A stretch of DNA of 64,000 nt, taken from positions 489,615 through 553,614 of the forward strand of contig JAJNNC010000004.1 in the NCBI GenBank assembly GCA_021730635.1, given 5' to 3'. This DNA is from Catalimonadaceae bacterium JC749 (GTDB lineage Bacteria > Bacteroidota > Bacteroidia > Cytophagales > Cyclobacteriaceae). The notes below the pieces were generated by a model. It made no database searches. It had not been told where the DNA came from and worked only from the letters and a program-made list of their open reading frames with translations. Position numbers and translations under genes: made by a program. Below, in pieces: positions 56,633 to 64,000 of this stretch; position 1 is the first letter of the stretch, and each line of letters begins with the position of its first letter.

Positions 56633-57258
56633 AAATGTTGAAAAAATGAGACGATTTCCTGTCCTGGAGCTACGTGAAAAGTTTGAATACCCAGCGACTC
56701 GGCAGCCATAATATTGTCGTACCTGTCGTCCAGAAACAAAGTTTCACTGGGTTTGAGATCATTTTCTTTCAACACATGCGAGTAAATAGCAGGCTGTGGT
56801 TTTCGCATTCTCAATTCATGGGAATAGTACACCTTATCAAAAAATGCCGCCAGATCCTCCTTTCCACTTACCTGCTGCACGATGGCGTTAAAAGCCAAGA
56901 CATGTATATCATTGGTATTGCTTAAGACAAACAGCCGATATTTTTCTTTCAGCTTTTGTAATAATTCAATTCTTTCCAAAGGAATTTTCAGTAACATGGC
57001 ATTCCAGGCCCTGTCAATCATCGTATCGGATAGGTCCTTTTTTTTTGTTAACTCCCGGATACCATCCCGAAACTGCTGTGCCGTGATCAACCCCTGTTCG
57101 TAATCCAGAAACAGACTAACTTTCTCCGGGTCCCAATCAGAACTTTCATTCTGAACGTCAGCCAACGCCTGCAAAGCCTGGTAAGACTGGGCAGGATCAA
57201 TATCGATGATCACCCCTCCGAGATCGAATATGATGTTCTTAATTTGGTTTAAATTCAT
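56629..57258 (-). CDS. HAD-family phosphatase (YihX/HAD-IA-like)
   Basis: The 209-residue protein starts IKNIIFDLGGVIIDID, with nucleophile D11, followed by RLFVLSNTNDIHV (motif II), LRMRKPQPAIYSHVLKEN (motif III Lys) and ETLFLDDRYDNIMAAESLG (acidic motif IV). It should be a cytoplasmic phosphatase acting on a sugar phosphate or nucleotide. It is the first gene of a two-gene unit with the M50 protease. The start codon is the first ATG before the nucleophile strand. Confidence 0.9.
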   Translation of the reverse strand: MNLNQIKNIIFDLGGVIIDIDPAQSYQALQALADVQNESSDWDPEKVSLFLDYEQGLITAQQFRDGIRELTKKKDLSDTMIDRAWNAMLLKIPLERIELLQKLKEKYRLFVLSNTNDIHVLAFNAIVQQVSGKEDLAAFFDKVYYSHELRMRKPQPAIYSHVLKENDLKPSETLFLDDRYDNIMAAESLGIQTFHVAPGQEIVSFFQHL

Positions 57259-57496
57259 TTTTTTATTTTTTAGGGTACATGCAGGATTAAACCCTTTTTT
57301 CCTTCATAAATAGAAAAAAATAATTTTATGTTTGCGAAAGTAGCATCTTTACCCTACTTATCCTTATCGTCTGAAGAAATTCTGGTCTGTGAGCCAAAGC
57401 CGAAGAATACAATCAATTCATGGTACATACCAGAATGCTTCGTGCTTCACAAGTTAATTTTCATGTTACCCGGTTTGATAAATCATATGTATTGAA

Positions 57497-58849
57497 ATGA
57501 GCAAAATTGCAGGTGTATTAAAAGATTTTTATGCTGCCCACCAACAAAAAGTGTTTCAGGCTACAGCGCCCGGCAGGCTGGATGTGATGGGTGGCTTCGC
57601 AGATTTTTCTGGTTCGTTATTACTTCAAAAACCCCTTTTACAAGAAACAAACCTTTACCTGGCTTTTAGAGAAGATCCCCAATTTACCATCCGGTTTTTC
57701 TGCAGAGGGGAAGAGAAAACCTTCTCAGCCTCTTATGAAGAACTGATTGGTAACTTTAAGTCCATCAATTATGAATATTCACGGCAACAGATTTTGGCCA
57801 AAGAAGGAGGTGACTGGGCAATTTTTATAGCGGGAACGCTTCTGGTATTTTTTCAGGAGAGAAAATTAAAACCCGAAGGGGTCAATATTATTGTTTCCAC
57901 AGATGTGCCTTCCCGAAAAGGGGTGGCTGCTTCTGCCTCCGTCAACGTGGCTTTGTTACAGGCCTTGAAGAATGGGCTAAGCCTGAACATGGGAGAATAT
58001 GAAATTCCTAAGCTGGCACAAAAAGCTGAGAACTGGGTGGTAGGTTTTCCTTCTGGCATGATGGACACCCTCGCCGTTCACACAGGGAAACAGAACAAAC
58101 TGATGCCCATGATCTGCCAACCCAGCGAAGTATTTCACCCCATAGACGTTCCGGATTCTATTAAGTTTATAGGTATCCATTCCGGTATTAGCCCTGAACA
58201 GCATGAAGCCTTTCTGGATGCCCGAACGGCTGCCTATATGGGGTATAGCATCATAGCCCTGGCTGCTGGGGCCTCACTCAGGGATTTAGAAGTGGCCAAA
58301 GAAACCAATCAGACTGCCTCCCTACCCTACCGGGGTTATCTGGCCAACATCACTCCTTCTGAATTTGAAGACAAATTCCTGCCTTTATTGCCAGAATCCA
58401 TCAGCGGTGAAGCTTTTTTAGTTAAATACAGGACCATCATTGATCCGCTTTCCTTTATCAACCGGGATAAAGAGTACCGTATCCTGAATTGTACACGACA
58501 TCCGGTCTATGAAAACTTCAGGGTCATGTTGTTCAGTCAGATCCTCAAGAATTATACTACCGAATTCCAGAATTACTCCAACCGCTTAAGCCTGCTGGGT
58601 GAGTTGATGTACCAGTCGCATCAAAGTTATACCGACTGCGGCTTAGGGCATCAGAGAACAGACGAAATTGTAAAAATGGTAAAGGACGCAGGGCATAAAA
58701 AGGGATTGTACGGTGCCCGGGTGACCAGCAGAGGCCAAGGAGGAACGGTTTGTATTTTGAGTACCGGATTGAACGGGCCGGAAGCTGCCCGAGCCTTGCA
58801 TCAAACCTATATGCAACGCCATTCATTACAGACCGAGTTTTTCGAATAA
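57497..58849 (+). CDS. GHMP-family sugar kinase, galactokinase/L-arabinokinase-like
   Basis: The 450-residue kinase has the N-terminal GHMP motif ATAPGRLDVMGGFADFSGS, the ATP loop in PSRKGVAASASVNVALLQAL, and a late QGGTVCIL motif (motif 3). The sequence ADFSGSLLL and DVMGG resemble the kinase half of plant L-arabinokinase, while galactokinases have a closely related pattern. It phosphorylates the anomeric OH of a sugar such as galactose or arabinose, or a similar one. No transporter, epimerase or nucleotidyltransferase lies directly beside it. The start is the ATG at 57497, two bases after an in-frame stop context. Confidence 0.8.
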   Translation: MSKIAGVLKDFYAAHQQKVFQATAPGRLDVMGGFADFSGSLLLQKPLLQETNLYLAFREDPQFTIRFFCRGEEKTFSASYEELIGNFKSINYEYSRQQILAKEGGDWAIFIAGTLLVFFQERKLKPEGVNIIVSTDVPSRKGVAASASVNVALLQALKNGLSLNMGEYEIPKLAQKAENWVVGFPSGMMDTLAVHTGKQNKLMPMICQPSEVFHPIDVPDSIKFIGIHSGISPEQHEAFLDARTAAYMGYSIIALAAGASLRDLEVAKETNQTASLPYRGYLANITPSEFEDKFLPLLPESISGEAFLVKYRTIIDPLSFINRDKEYRILNCTRHPVYENFRVMLFSQILKNYTTEFQNYSNRLSLLGELMYQSHQSYTDCGLGHQRTDEIVKMVKDAGHKKGLYGARVTSRGQGGTVCILSTGLNGPEAARALHQTYMQRHSLQTEFFE

Positions 58850-58853
58850 AAAA

Positions 58854-58874
58854 AGCTTAGGGAAATCCTAAGCT
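58854..58874 (+). terminator. probable terminator after the GHMP kinase
   Basis: AGCTTAGG (58854-58861) pairs with CCTAAGCT (58867-58874) around a five-base loop. The following bases are T-rich but not a pure run (CTTGTTTGTT), so termination may be moderate. It also could act on the converging DUF1080 gene. Confidence 0.6.
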
Positions 58875-58935
58875 CTTGTTTGTTAGTGCTTTAGACAATA
58901 AAGCTATTAATAATAGTTTAAGGTTGAGAGTTCAC

Positions 58936-59670
58936 TCATAATTTTTTCAGTACAATATTTTTATACCAGACCTGATCTCCATGATCCTGCAAGGCGATAT
59001 GTCCTGATTTGGCCATTCCATACACAGGCCACTCTTTGAATTTGGTCTGACTCACTTTTTGCTTCCATTCGTCTGACCATAATTCATATTCTACCACCTT
59101 TTCGTCGTTCAGCCAGTGCTCTACTTTCCCTTTGTTCACCACAATCTTACTATGGTTCCACTCGCCAGCGGCTTTGACCGTGCCACTTTTGGGTGGATCT
59201 ACATCGTAGTTGGCTCCTGTTTTCTGGTCATCTTCCAGGGGGTAGTTATGTTTCTTGGTAAAATTTTCAGCATCGATAATCTGATATTCCGGGCCTGTAT
59301 GATAAGATTCTTCATTATCTCCCTCTTGTACCAGATACATCACCCCACTGTTGCCCCCTTCAGATATTTTCCAGTCGAAATCCAGTTCAAAGTTTTCATA
59401 TTGTTCTTTCGTCACGATATCACCCTGTCCGCCTGGTGTGGTTAACGCGCCTTCTTCAATTTTCCAGTTAATATCCTGTTTTTTGAAATTACGCCAATGT
59501 TCCAGGCTGGTACCATCAAATAGTGCCACTTCTTCTGCTTCGGTTTCTTCCGGCTGACCGGTGGATTCCACACCCATCGCTTCTCCTTCCTGCTGATCAG
59601 CAGTTTTATTGTCACAGGAGATACAAACGAAGATACAAAGTGAGGCAACCCATACATTTTTTAATATCAT
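58936..59670 (-). CDS. DUF1080 (3-keto-disaccharide hydrolase) lipoprotein
   Basis: The 244-residue protein has a lipoprotein signal ending IFVCISCDN and an acidic linker. The mature domain is a LamG-like beta sandwich with VALFDGTSLEHWRNFKKQ, FELDFDWKISEGGNSGVMYLVQ, and GPEYQIIDAENF, then a WNHSKIVVNKGKVEHWLN stretch and GHIALQDHGDQVWYKNI. DUF1080 proteins can hydrolyse 3-keto-glycosides or simply bind glycans. It is the second gene after the oxidoreductase gene, separated by 65 bases, so the two probably act together in oxidative glycan breakdown. Confidence 0.88.
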   Translation of the reverse strand: MILKNVWVASLCIFVCISCDNKTADQQEGEAMGVESTGQPEETEAEEVALFDGTSLEHWRNFKKQDINWKIEEGALTTPGGQGDIVTKEQYENFELDFDWKISEGGNSGVMYLVQEGDNEESYHTGPEYQIIDAENFTKKHNYPLEDDQKTGANYDVDPPKSGTVKAAGEWNHSKIVVNKGKVEHWLNDEKVVEYELWSDEWKQKVSQTKFKEWPVYGMAKSGHIALQDHGDQVWYKNIVLKKL

Positions 59671-59735
59671 GTGTTTATCAGTTATGTTGTGTCACAATTT
59701 ATTTAATGCTGACAGTTATCTAGAGATAACAGGAC

Positions 59736-61157
59736 TTATTTTCCGGCTTGTTCCTGTTCAGCTATTTTCATGGTTTCAGGATCCCAATAGACCAATCTAT
59801 TTTCATAATGACTGATATTGGAAGCCAGGGCGGGACCTGCTGCCCGCAGACCAAAAACCGGCCCTTCAATGGTCTCTCCACCATTTCTAATGACATTCAC
59901 CCAGTTGGCAAAATGATCCAGCCGCATATCATAGTTTTCCGGTGCCTGATAGGTCACTTCATTGGGAGGGATCATCTCTGTGGGTTGATTTCCATATTCC
60001 TGATTATACTGTTTGACAAATGCTTCCTGGGTAGCTTTGGGAAAGGTCTCATAAGTATCCCAGCCCCCATAGCCAGGTGCTTTGGGTAACTTCTTTTTCC
60101 TCACCGTAATTCTGGAAGGATCCAAAACCATTTCACCTTCATTACCTACCAGTCGTGTTTGCTGTCCTCCCCCAGATCCATCTACAAAATTGACTCTCAG
60201 GGAGAGGTTAAAGGCCGGATGAAATTCTGTTTCTGGATAATCAAACAAGCCGATCATCACATCAGACACATCCCGTCCATCTTTCCAATACCGTAACCCG
60301 CCGGTAGTATAGATACGGTTGGGTCCATGAGAGCTGGTAATAGTATGCAATAAGGTAAACAGGTGTACAAAAAGATCACCAGCGACGCCTGTCCCATAAT
60401 CCTGATAATTTCTCCAGCGGAAAAATCGTACCGGATCAAAAGGAATATCAGAAGCATCGCCCTGAAACATCTCCCAGTCGCAGGTTTCCGCTGAAGCATC
60501 AGGAGGAATAGAATATTGCCAGGCACCCAAGGCACTGAAACGATCATAATACACTTCGGCAAAGTTGAGTTCACCTATTTCGCCGGCTTCGTATAATTCT
60601 TTGGCTTTATGAAAAGTGATGGAACTGGCGTACTGGCTGCCTACCTGAAAAGGCACTTTTGTTTGTTGATGTACTTCAATGACTTTGCGGCCTTCCTCCA
60701 CTTCCTGCACCATTGGTTTTTCACAATAGACAGCTTTTCCCTTTTTCATCGCCTCAATGGCCATCCGGTCATGCCAATGGTCAGGGGTAGCGATAATGAC
60801 AGCATCTACTTCTTTGTTGTCAAGAATTTCCTGGTAGTTCATGGTTGTTTTGACCTGCTCACCAAAAACTTCTTTCACTTTGGTAAGGTGGCCTTTGTAA
60901 CTGTCTGCCGCAGCAACAAACTCAATTCCTTCCAACGCCAGGGCTGTCTCTACATCTCCAAAACCCATGAGTCCCATTCCAATACAGGCCAGGTTGATTC
61001 TGTCGTTGGCAGGAATCCGGCTTCTTCTTTTTAAAATGTAAAAATGCTGTGGTGGAGCGGCTGCCAAGACGGCGGGTCCACTGACGATGGCAGCAGCAGA
61101 GCCACCCATTTTTTTCAAAAATTCCCTTCGGCTTTTTTTAGGTTGGTGATCAGACAT
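59736..61157 (-). CDS. Gfo/Idh/MocA-family oxidoreductase, Tat-exported
   Basis: The 473-residue protein starts with a twin-arginine signal (SRREFLKKMGG, followed by a hydrophobic AAAIVSGPAVLA). A Rossmann nucleotide-binding part follows (INLACIGMGLMGFGDV, DAVIIATPDHWH, KAVYCEKPM), where the E-K-P Lys is catalytic. The C-terminal domain ends LVYWDPETMKIAEQ. It probably oxidises or reduces a sugar or polyol outside the cytoplasm with bound NAD(P). The downstream DUF1080 lipoprotein fits this as a pair for 3-keto-sugar metabolism. Confidence 0.92.
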   Translation of the reverse strand: MSDHQPKKSRREFLKKMGGSAAAIVSGPAVLAAAPPQHFYILKRRSRIPANDRINLACIGMGLMGFGDVETALALEGIEFVAAADSYKGHLTKVKEVFGEQVKTTMNYQEILDNKEVDAVIIATPDHWHDRMAIEAMKKGKAVYCEKPMVQEVEEGRKVIEVHQQTKVPFQVGSQYASSITFHKAKELYEAGEIGELNFAEVYYDRFSALGAWQYSIPPDASAETCDWEMFQGDASDIPFDPVRFFRWRNYQDYGTGVAGDLFVHLFTLLHTITSSHGPNRIYTTGGLRYWKDGRDVSDVMIGLFDYPETEFHPAFNLSLRVNFVDGSGGGQQTRLVGNEGEMVLDPSRITVRKKKLPKAPGYGGWDTYETFPKATQEAFVKQYNQEYGNQPTEMIPPNEVTYQAPENYDMRLDHFANWVNVIRNGGETIEGPVFGLRAAGPALASNISHYENRLVYWDPETMKIAEQEQAGK

Positions 61158-61344
61158 AGGTGTAGCTAAATAAAAAAAGTGTACAATTTGAAAACTTATA
61201 AAGTTAACAGAAAATTTAAACAGTTAAAACAAAAGCCAAAGCATAAAAAACCGTGCCTTGTGTGCTTAGGCAAGATTCAGCAGGGTCCTTTGACGAGCCA
61301 ATGCGAAAGAAGGGTAAAAAAGCAATAATTTTTTAGAGTTGGGT

Positions 61345-61375
61345 TTTGGCTGCTTCATTAGAATGATTAAATTTG
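61345..61375 (+). promoter_or_regulatory. Bacteroidota-type promoter for the tRNA gene
   Basis: The -33 box TTTG (61345-61348) and the -7 box TAAATTTG (61368-61375) are separated by 19 bases, which is the textbook spacing for the Bacteroidota housekeeping sigma factor. The tRNA begins 28 bases after the -7 box. Confidence 0.85.
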
Positions 61376-61403
61376 CAACCTGTTTTCCTAGAACCTGGGA
61401 AAA

Positions 61404-61477
61404 GGGCCCTTAGCTCAGTTGGTTAGAGCACCTGACTCATAATCAGGTGGCCGCTGGTTCGAGCCCAGCAGGGCCCA
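61404..61477 (+). tRNA. tRNA with anticodon CAT, probably tRNA-Ile2
   Basis: The 74-base gene folds as a full cloverleaf. The acceptor stem GGGCCCT (61404-61410) pairs with AGGGCCC (61470-61476), with A61477 as discriminator. The anticodon stem-loop CCTGA-CTCATAA-TCAGG has anticodon CAT (61438-61440). CCA is not encoded. CAT can be elongator Met, initiator Met or lysidine-modified Ile2. The pairs C4-G69 and C5-G68 in the acceptor stem are those known to help TilS choose its substrate in E. coli, and the T stem and D arm resemble E. coli ileX, so Ile2 is favoured. A promoter and a terminator bracket it. Confidence 0.9.
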
Positions 61478-61489
61478 CATCCATTCTTC

Positions 61490-61525
61490 AGGCAGTTACC
61501 CTTCATGTTTAGTAACTGCCTTTTT
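61490..61525 (+). terminator. Rho-independent terminator after the tRNA
   Basis: AGGCAGTTAC (61490-61499) pairs exactly with GTAACTGCCT (61512-61521), and TTTTT follows. It ends the tRNA transcript twelve bases after its discriminator. Confidence 0.92.
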
Positions 61526-61618
61526 GATTTGCCCACCACTTTTGACCAGGCATCATTGAACTTACCTGATTAAGCAAATTGTTGAAAGGTAATCCCTTCC
61601 TTATAACAGGGGGCTGGT

Positions 61619-61984
61619 ATGAGAACATATACTTTTTCTTTTGCTACTATCATCCTCCATGAAGAGGATCTGGCAGAAATCATTGTGCATGAAGGTGTTG
61701 AAATGAATGTGGATTTGGTGGAGAAGGTGTATCAATTTTTACTGAGCAATCTAAAAACTCCCATTTCCCTTTTGTTCAACCGGCTCCACTCCTATTCCTA
61801 TAGTTTTGAAGCACAGCAATACATGGGTATACTTCCTCAAATTCGTGCCATAGCTCAAGTCGCCTATGGTCCAAGAAGCACACAAATAGCGGAATTTATC
61901 ACCAAGGTTTCAGGAAAATCTCATGGGAACATACGGATTTTCAACGCATATGAAGTCGCCCTGCAATGGCTGAAAAATCAATAA
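61619..61984 (+). CDS. small conserved-looking protein, STAS-like fold possible
   Basis: The 121-residue protein has no signal peptide. It is an alternating strand-helix protein with IIVHEGVEMNVDLVEKVYQFL, SLLFNRLHSYSYSFE, IAQVAYGPRSTQIAEF and the ending NAYEVALQWLKNQ. The pattern with a conserved middle NRLHSYSY and a helix-final WL reminds me of STAS/SpoIIAA-like small proteins found in marine Bacteroidota, often of unknown role. I cannot assign it to a named family. It stands alone, with no clear operon partner. Confidence 0.6.
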   Translation: MRTYTFSFATIILHEEDLAEIIVHEGVEMNVDLVEKVYQFLLSNLKTPISLLFNRLHSYSYSFEAQQYMGILPQIRAIAQVAYGPRSTQIAEFITKVSGKSHGNIRIFNAYEVALQWLKNQ

Positions 61985-62253
61985 ATAATACTCACTATAT
62001 GAATGAAAATTAATTTCTTCTTTTTCTTTCAGCTTTTTACACCTGTACTTTAAATTCTGGAGGTTTCCTGCCTCTTTGTTTTTATTCTTCAGCAATTGCT
62101 TTACCATACGTTTTCATTCCTTTCTTACGTATGTCTTTTTTCTTGAAGCGTCTAATTCAGAACTACCTAAATTTTAGTGAGAAGTCATTTATTATTTGCC
62201 GTATGAATATTCAAGCTGATCATGGTCACCCTGCTCCAATTCCTAGTGAAATA

Positions 62254-64000
62254 TTACTTATAACTGATTCTAACACCATATACTTTACTCGTGTCATCAG
62301 CAGTTTTTGTGGTAATCCGATAAGTTGAGGTACTATTATCAACAACAATATTTAGACCTGTGGCTGTTAATGTATAATTTCCTGCTCCACCCGTTGTGTT
62401 TCTTGTAACATGGTTTGTCACTGTTTCCGAATTCAGCATTTTGCTTTGCAATGAACAGATCACATCATTTCCACCACCAGCATTTGGGTCATAAACATAA
62501 AATATCACTTCCTCAATTATAGCGCCATGGGGTAAATGTACAGGAGCAGCCATGTAAAGCTTTGTATTGGATGTGTAGACTGAAGTACCATCCACATTAT
62601 TATATCTGACACTGGTGGAACCATCGACACCGATAAAATCTACCGGATCAACGCTATAATATTTAGTGACTGTGGATGCTGTGATAGCCATAGGCTCCCA
62701 TTTGCCTGAACCACTATTGTACTTGAGAACATCCCCATTCACAGCACCTCCTGCTGTCAGTTTGGAGGGTGCTACATTGGCTATCTGTGCATTGGTAATA
62801 CCATTATCCAATACTTTCAGGTTTTGGGAGGCATCAAAGCCTAAACTGGTATTGTCTGTTTTGGCAGACAGGGTGCTGCCTGCTATTGCAATGCCATTGC
62901 CAGCGGAATAAGTAGTACCTGCAATACTGCTTAAATTCACTGTATGGGTAGTGCCTCCTTCTGTGATTTCCAGCACATTGGTATTCAACACGGCACTGCT
63001 TATTTTTTCATTGCTAGTGTCATTGTCAGCATCAGCCACTGAAAAGCTAGCCGCACTACCTCCTGTGATGTTGACTGTCACTGTCTCTCCTACCTTGCTG
63101 GCTGATAAGTCCTGATTATCAGTATTGTCTAAGTAAGGAGACAAGTCTACAGCAGTAGCATCTCCAGTTAATGAGAGAGTGTTACCAGACAGACTCATGT
63201 CCTGAGCATCGGTATTATCTAAATAAGAAGACAGGTTCACATTGTTACCGCCTGAGATTGATAGGGTGTTGCCTGCTAGATTTAGTGTCTGACTATCTGT
63301 GTTGATGCTACTCATGTCAATACTGTTTCCCGCTGCGATGGCAAGATCAGTGCCTGTCAAGCTCAAGGTCTGACTATCGGTATTATCCAGGTAGGAGGAT
63401 AAGTCTACAGTGGTAGCATCACCAGTGAGTGATAATGTGTTACCACTCAGGCTCATGTCCTGATTATCGGTGTTATCTTTAAAAGAGGACAAGTCTACCG
63501 TGTTACCATTGACAATAGAGAGATCATTGCCGCTCAAGGTTAAAGTTTGAGCATCGGTATTGATACTGCTGATATTGATGCTATTGCCTCCAGAAATAGC
63601 AAGATCAGCACCTGTCAGAGAAAGACTCTGGGCATCGGTGTTATCTAAATAGGGAGACAGGTCTATTGTATTGCCATTATCAATGGCTAAACTATTTCCT
63701 GTTAGACTTAGATTTTGGCTATCCGTATTATCTAAATAAGGAGACAAATTTACATCAGTGGCATCTCCAGTCAGCGAAAGAGTGTTACCATTCAGACTCA
63801 TGTCCTGACTATCGGTGTTATCTAAATAAGGAGTTAAATCTACATTGTTACCATTATCAATGCTTAGGCTATTGCCTGTCAAGTTCAGATGCTGATGATC
63901 GGTGTTATCCTTGAAAGGAGTCAAATCTACCGTATTGCCTCCCGTAATAGTAAGATCAGTACCAGACAGACTTAAATCCTGATTGTCTGTATTGTCTAAG
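62254..64000 (-). CDS. repeat-rich surface or fibre protein, C-terminal part
   Basis: The minus strand is open from the window edge to a stop at 62254, so the true start lies beyond 64000. At least 581 residues are visible. The N-terminal visible part is a series of about ten 28-30-residue repeats (DNTDxQxLSLTGNxLxIxxGNxVDLSPYL). A C-terminal section (about 300 residues) follows with NISSAVLNT-like strands, NAQIANVAPSKLTAGGAVN, VLKYNSGSGKWEPMAI (typical of Bacteroidota tail-fibre-like or adhesin proteins), and a beta-rich end GNYTLTATGLNIVV. No T9SS sorting domain was recognised at the end. A role in adhesion is likely but inferred. Confidence 0.8.
   Translation of the reverse strand, partial: LDNTDNQDLSLSGTDLTITGGNTVDLTPFKDNTDHQHLNLTGNSLSIDNGNNVDLTPYLDNTDSQDMSLNGNTLSLTGDATDVNLSPYLDNTDSQNLSLTGNSLAIDNGNTIDLSPYLDNTDAQSLSLTGADLAISGGNSINISSINTDAQTLTLSGNDLSIVNGNTVDLSSFKDNTDNQDMSLSGNTLSLTGDATTVDLSSYLDNTDSQTLSLTGTDLAIAAGNSIDMSSINTDSQTLNLAGNTLSISGGNNVNLSSYLDNTDAQDMSLSGNTLSLTGDATAVDLSPYLDNTDNQDLSASKVGETVTVNITGGSAASFSVADADNDTSNEKISSAVLNTNVLEITEGGTTHTVNLSSIAGTTYSAGNGIAIAGSTLSAKTDNTSLGFDASQNLKVLDNGITNAQIANVAPSKLTAGGAVNGDVLKYNSGSGKWEPMAITASTVTKYYSVDPVDFIGVDGSTSVRYNNVDGTSVYTSNTKLYMAAPVHLPHGAIIEEVIFYVYDPNAGGGNDVICSLQSKMLNSETVTNHVTRNTTGGAGNYTLTATGLNIVVDNSTSTYRITTKTADDTSKVYGVRISYK
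63108..64000 (-). repeat. tandem repeats of 84-90 bases inside the repeat protein
   Basis: About ten units of 28-30 codons, each starting with (D)NTD, are arranged in line and continue off the window. Several unit types recur: one with MSLxGNTLSLTGDAT (three copies), one with LAIxxGNSI ending SSI (two copies), and others with NGN-VDL. Unit length and position of stop-free frame are kept, so the array is coding and not noise. It differs from a CRISPR array, because units touch directly and have no unique spacers. Confidence 0.88.

Noticed and set aside
61477..61619. integration site at the tRNA 3' end
   Set aside because: No direct repeat of the tRNA tail and no integrase gene were found in the window.
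62131..62328. 65-codon plus-strand open frame near the end of the repeat protein
   Set aside because: It overlaps the 3' end of a coding gene on the other strand and lacks features of its own.
63108..64000. CRISPR-like array because of regularly spaced repeats
   Set aside because: Units are 84-90 bases, adjoin directly without unique spacers, and stay open in one reading frame that encodes protein repeats.

Overview
The window looks like chromosomal DNA of a Bacteroidota bacterium, most likely a member of the Cytophagales. The signs are a type IX secretion (T9SS) C-terminal sorting domain, promoters of the TTTG-N19-TAnnTTTG type, many lipoproteins, DUF1080 and Gfo/Idh/MocA proteins with a sulfatase, a GRP-family sugar permease, and a Phe/Tyr degradation operon of the kind seen in this phylum. 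No phage, insertion sequence, CRISPR array or rRNA operon was found. Gene order is mostly ordinary chromosomal housekeeping and catabolism.

Layout. 1-2171: end of a sugar permease and a PfkB kinase-HAD fusion. 2285-5416: an OmpR-type response regulator and histidine kinase overlapping by four bases, then a membrane-anchored coiled-coil protein and a terminator. 5540-10419: cutC, a secreted EEP-family hydrolase, a kelch lipoprotein, a short-chain dehydrogenase, and a molybdoenzyme that overlaps a flavin reductase. 10420-14250: an AT-rich stretch with an FGGY kinase, about 1 kb without an intact gene, and a T9SS-secreted protein. 14251-17931: four minus-strand genes around mhqD/mhqO-like quinone-stress functions. 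18346-29645: aconitase, aldo/keto reductase, a soluble sugar dehydrogenase lipoprotein, a large PAS histidine kinase, galactose mutarotase and small enzymes including a NUDIX hydrolase overlapping a DUF4406 gene.

29677-35015: an OmpA-family protein, then hisE-hisF-hisA and hisH on the minus strand. The his genes are split by an oppositely oriented gene for a glutamate-receptor-like ligand-gated potassium channel. 35070-41684: a six-gene minus-strand operon for phenylalanine and tyrosine degradation (hppD, hmgA, an amino acid dehydrogenase, fahA, a flavin reductase-like protein, phhA). Maleylacetoacetate isomerase is not in it. About 1.4 kb beyond the operon lies a 6-pyruvoyl-tetrahydropterin synthase-like gene whose Cys-X5-His-Gly-His motif suggests that it makes the pterin cofactor for PhhA.

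41866-61157: lpxB, an ABC permease, a divergent epimerase lacking its catalytic pair, leuS, lipoproteins, a sulfatase, an ATP-dependent DNA ligase with a TTG start, a TerC-type membrane protein, a site-2 protease with a HAD phosphatase, an arabinokinase-like GHMP kinase, and a DUF1080/oxidoreductase pair. 61345-64000: a tRNA with anticodon CAT with a clear promoter and terminator, a small conserved-looking protein, and the 3' part of a long repeat protein that runs off the window. All family assignments come from motifs read by eye. No database search was run.
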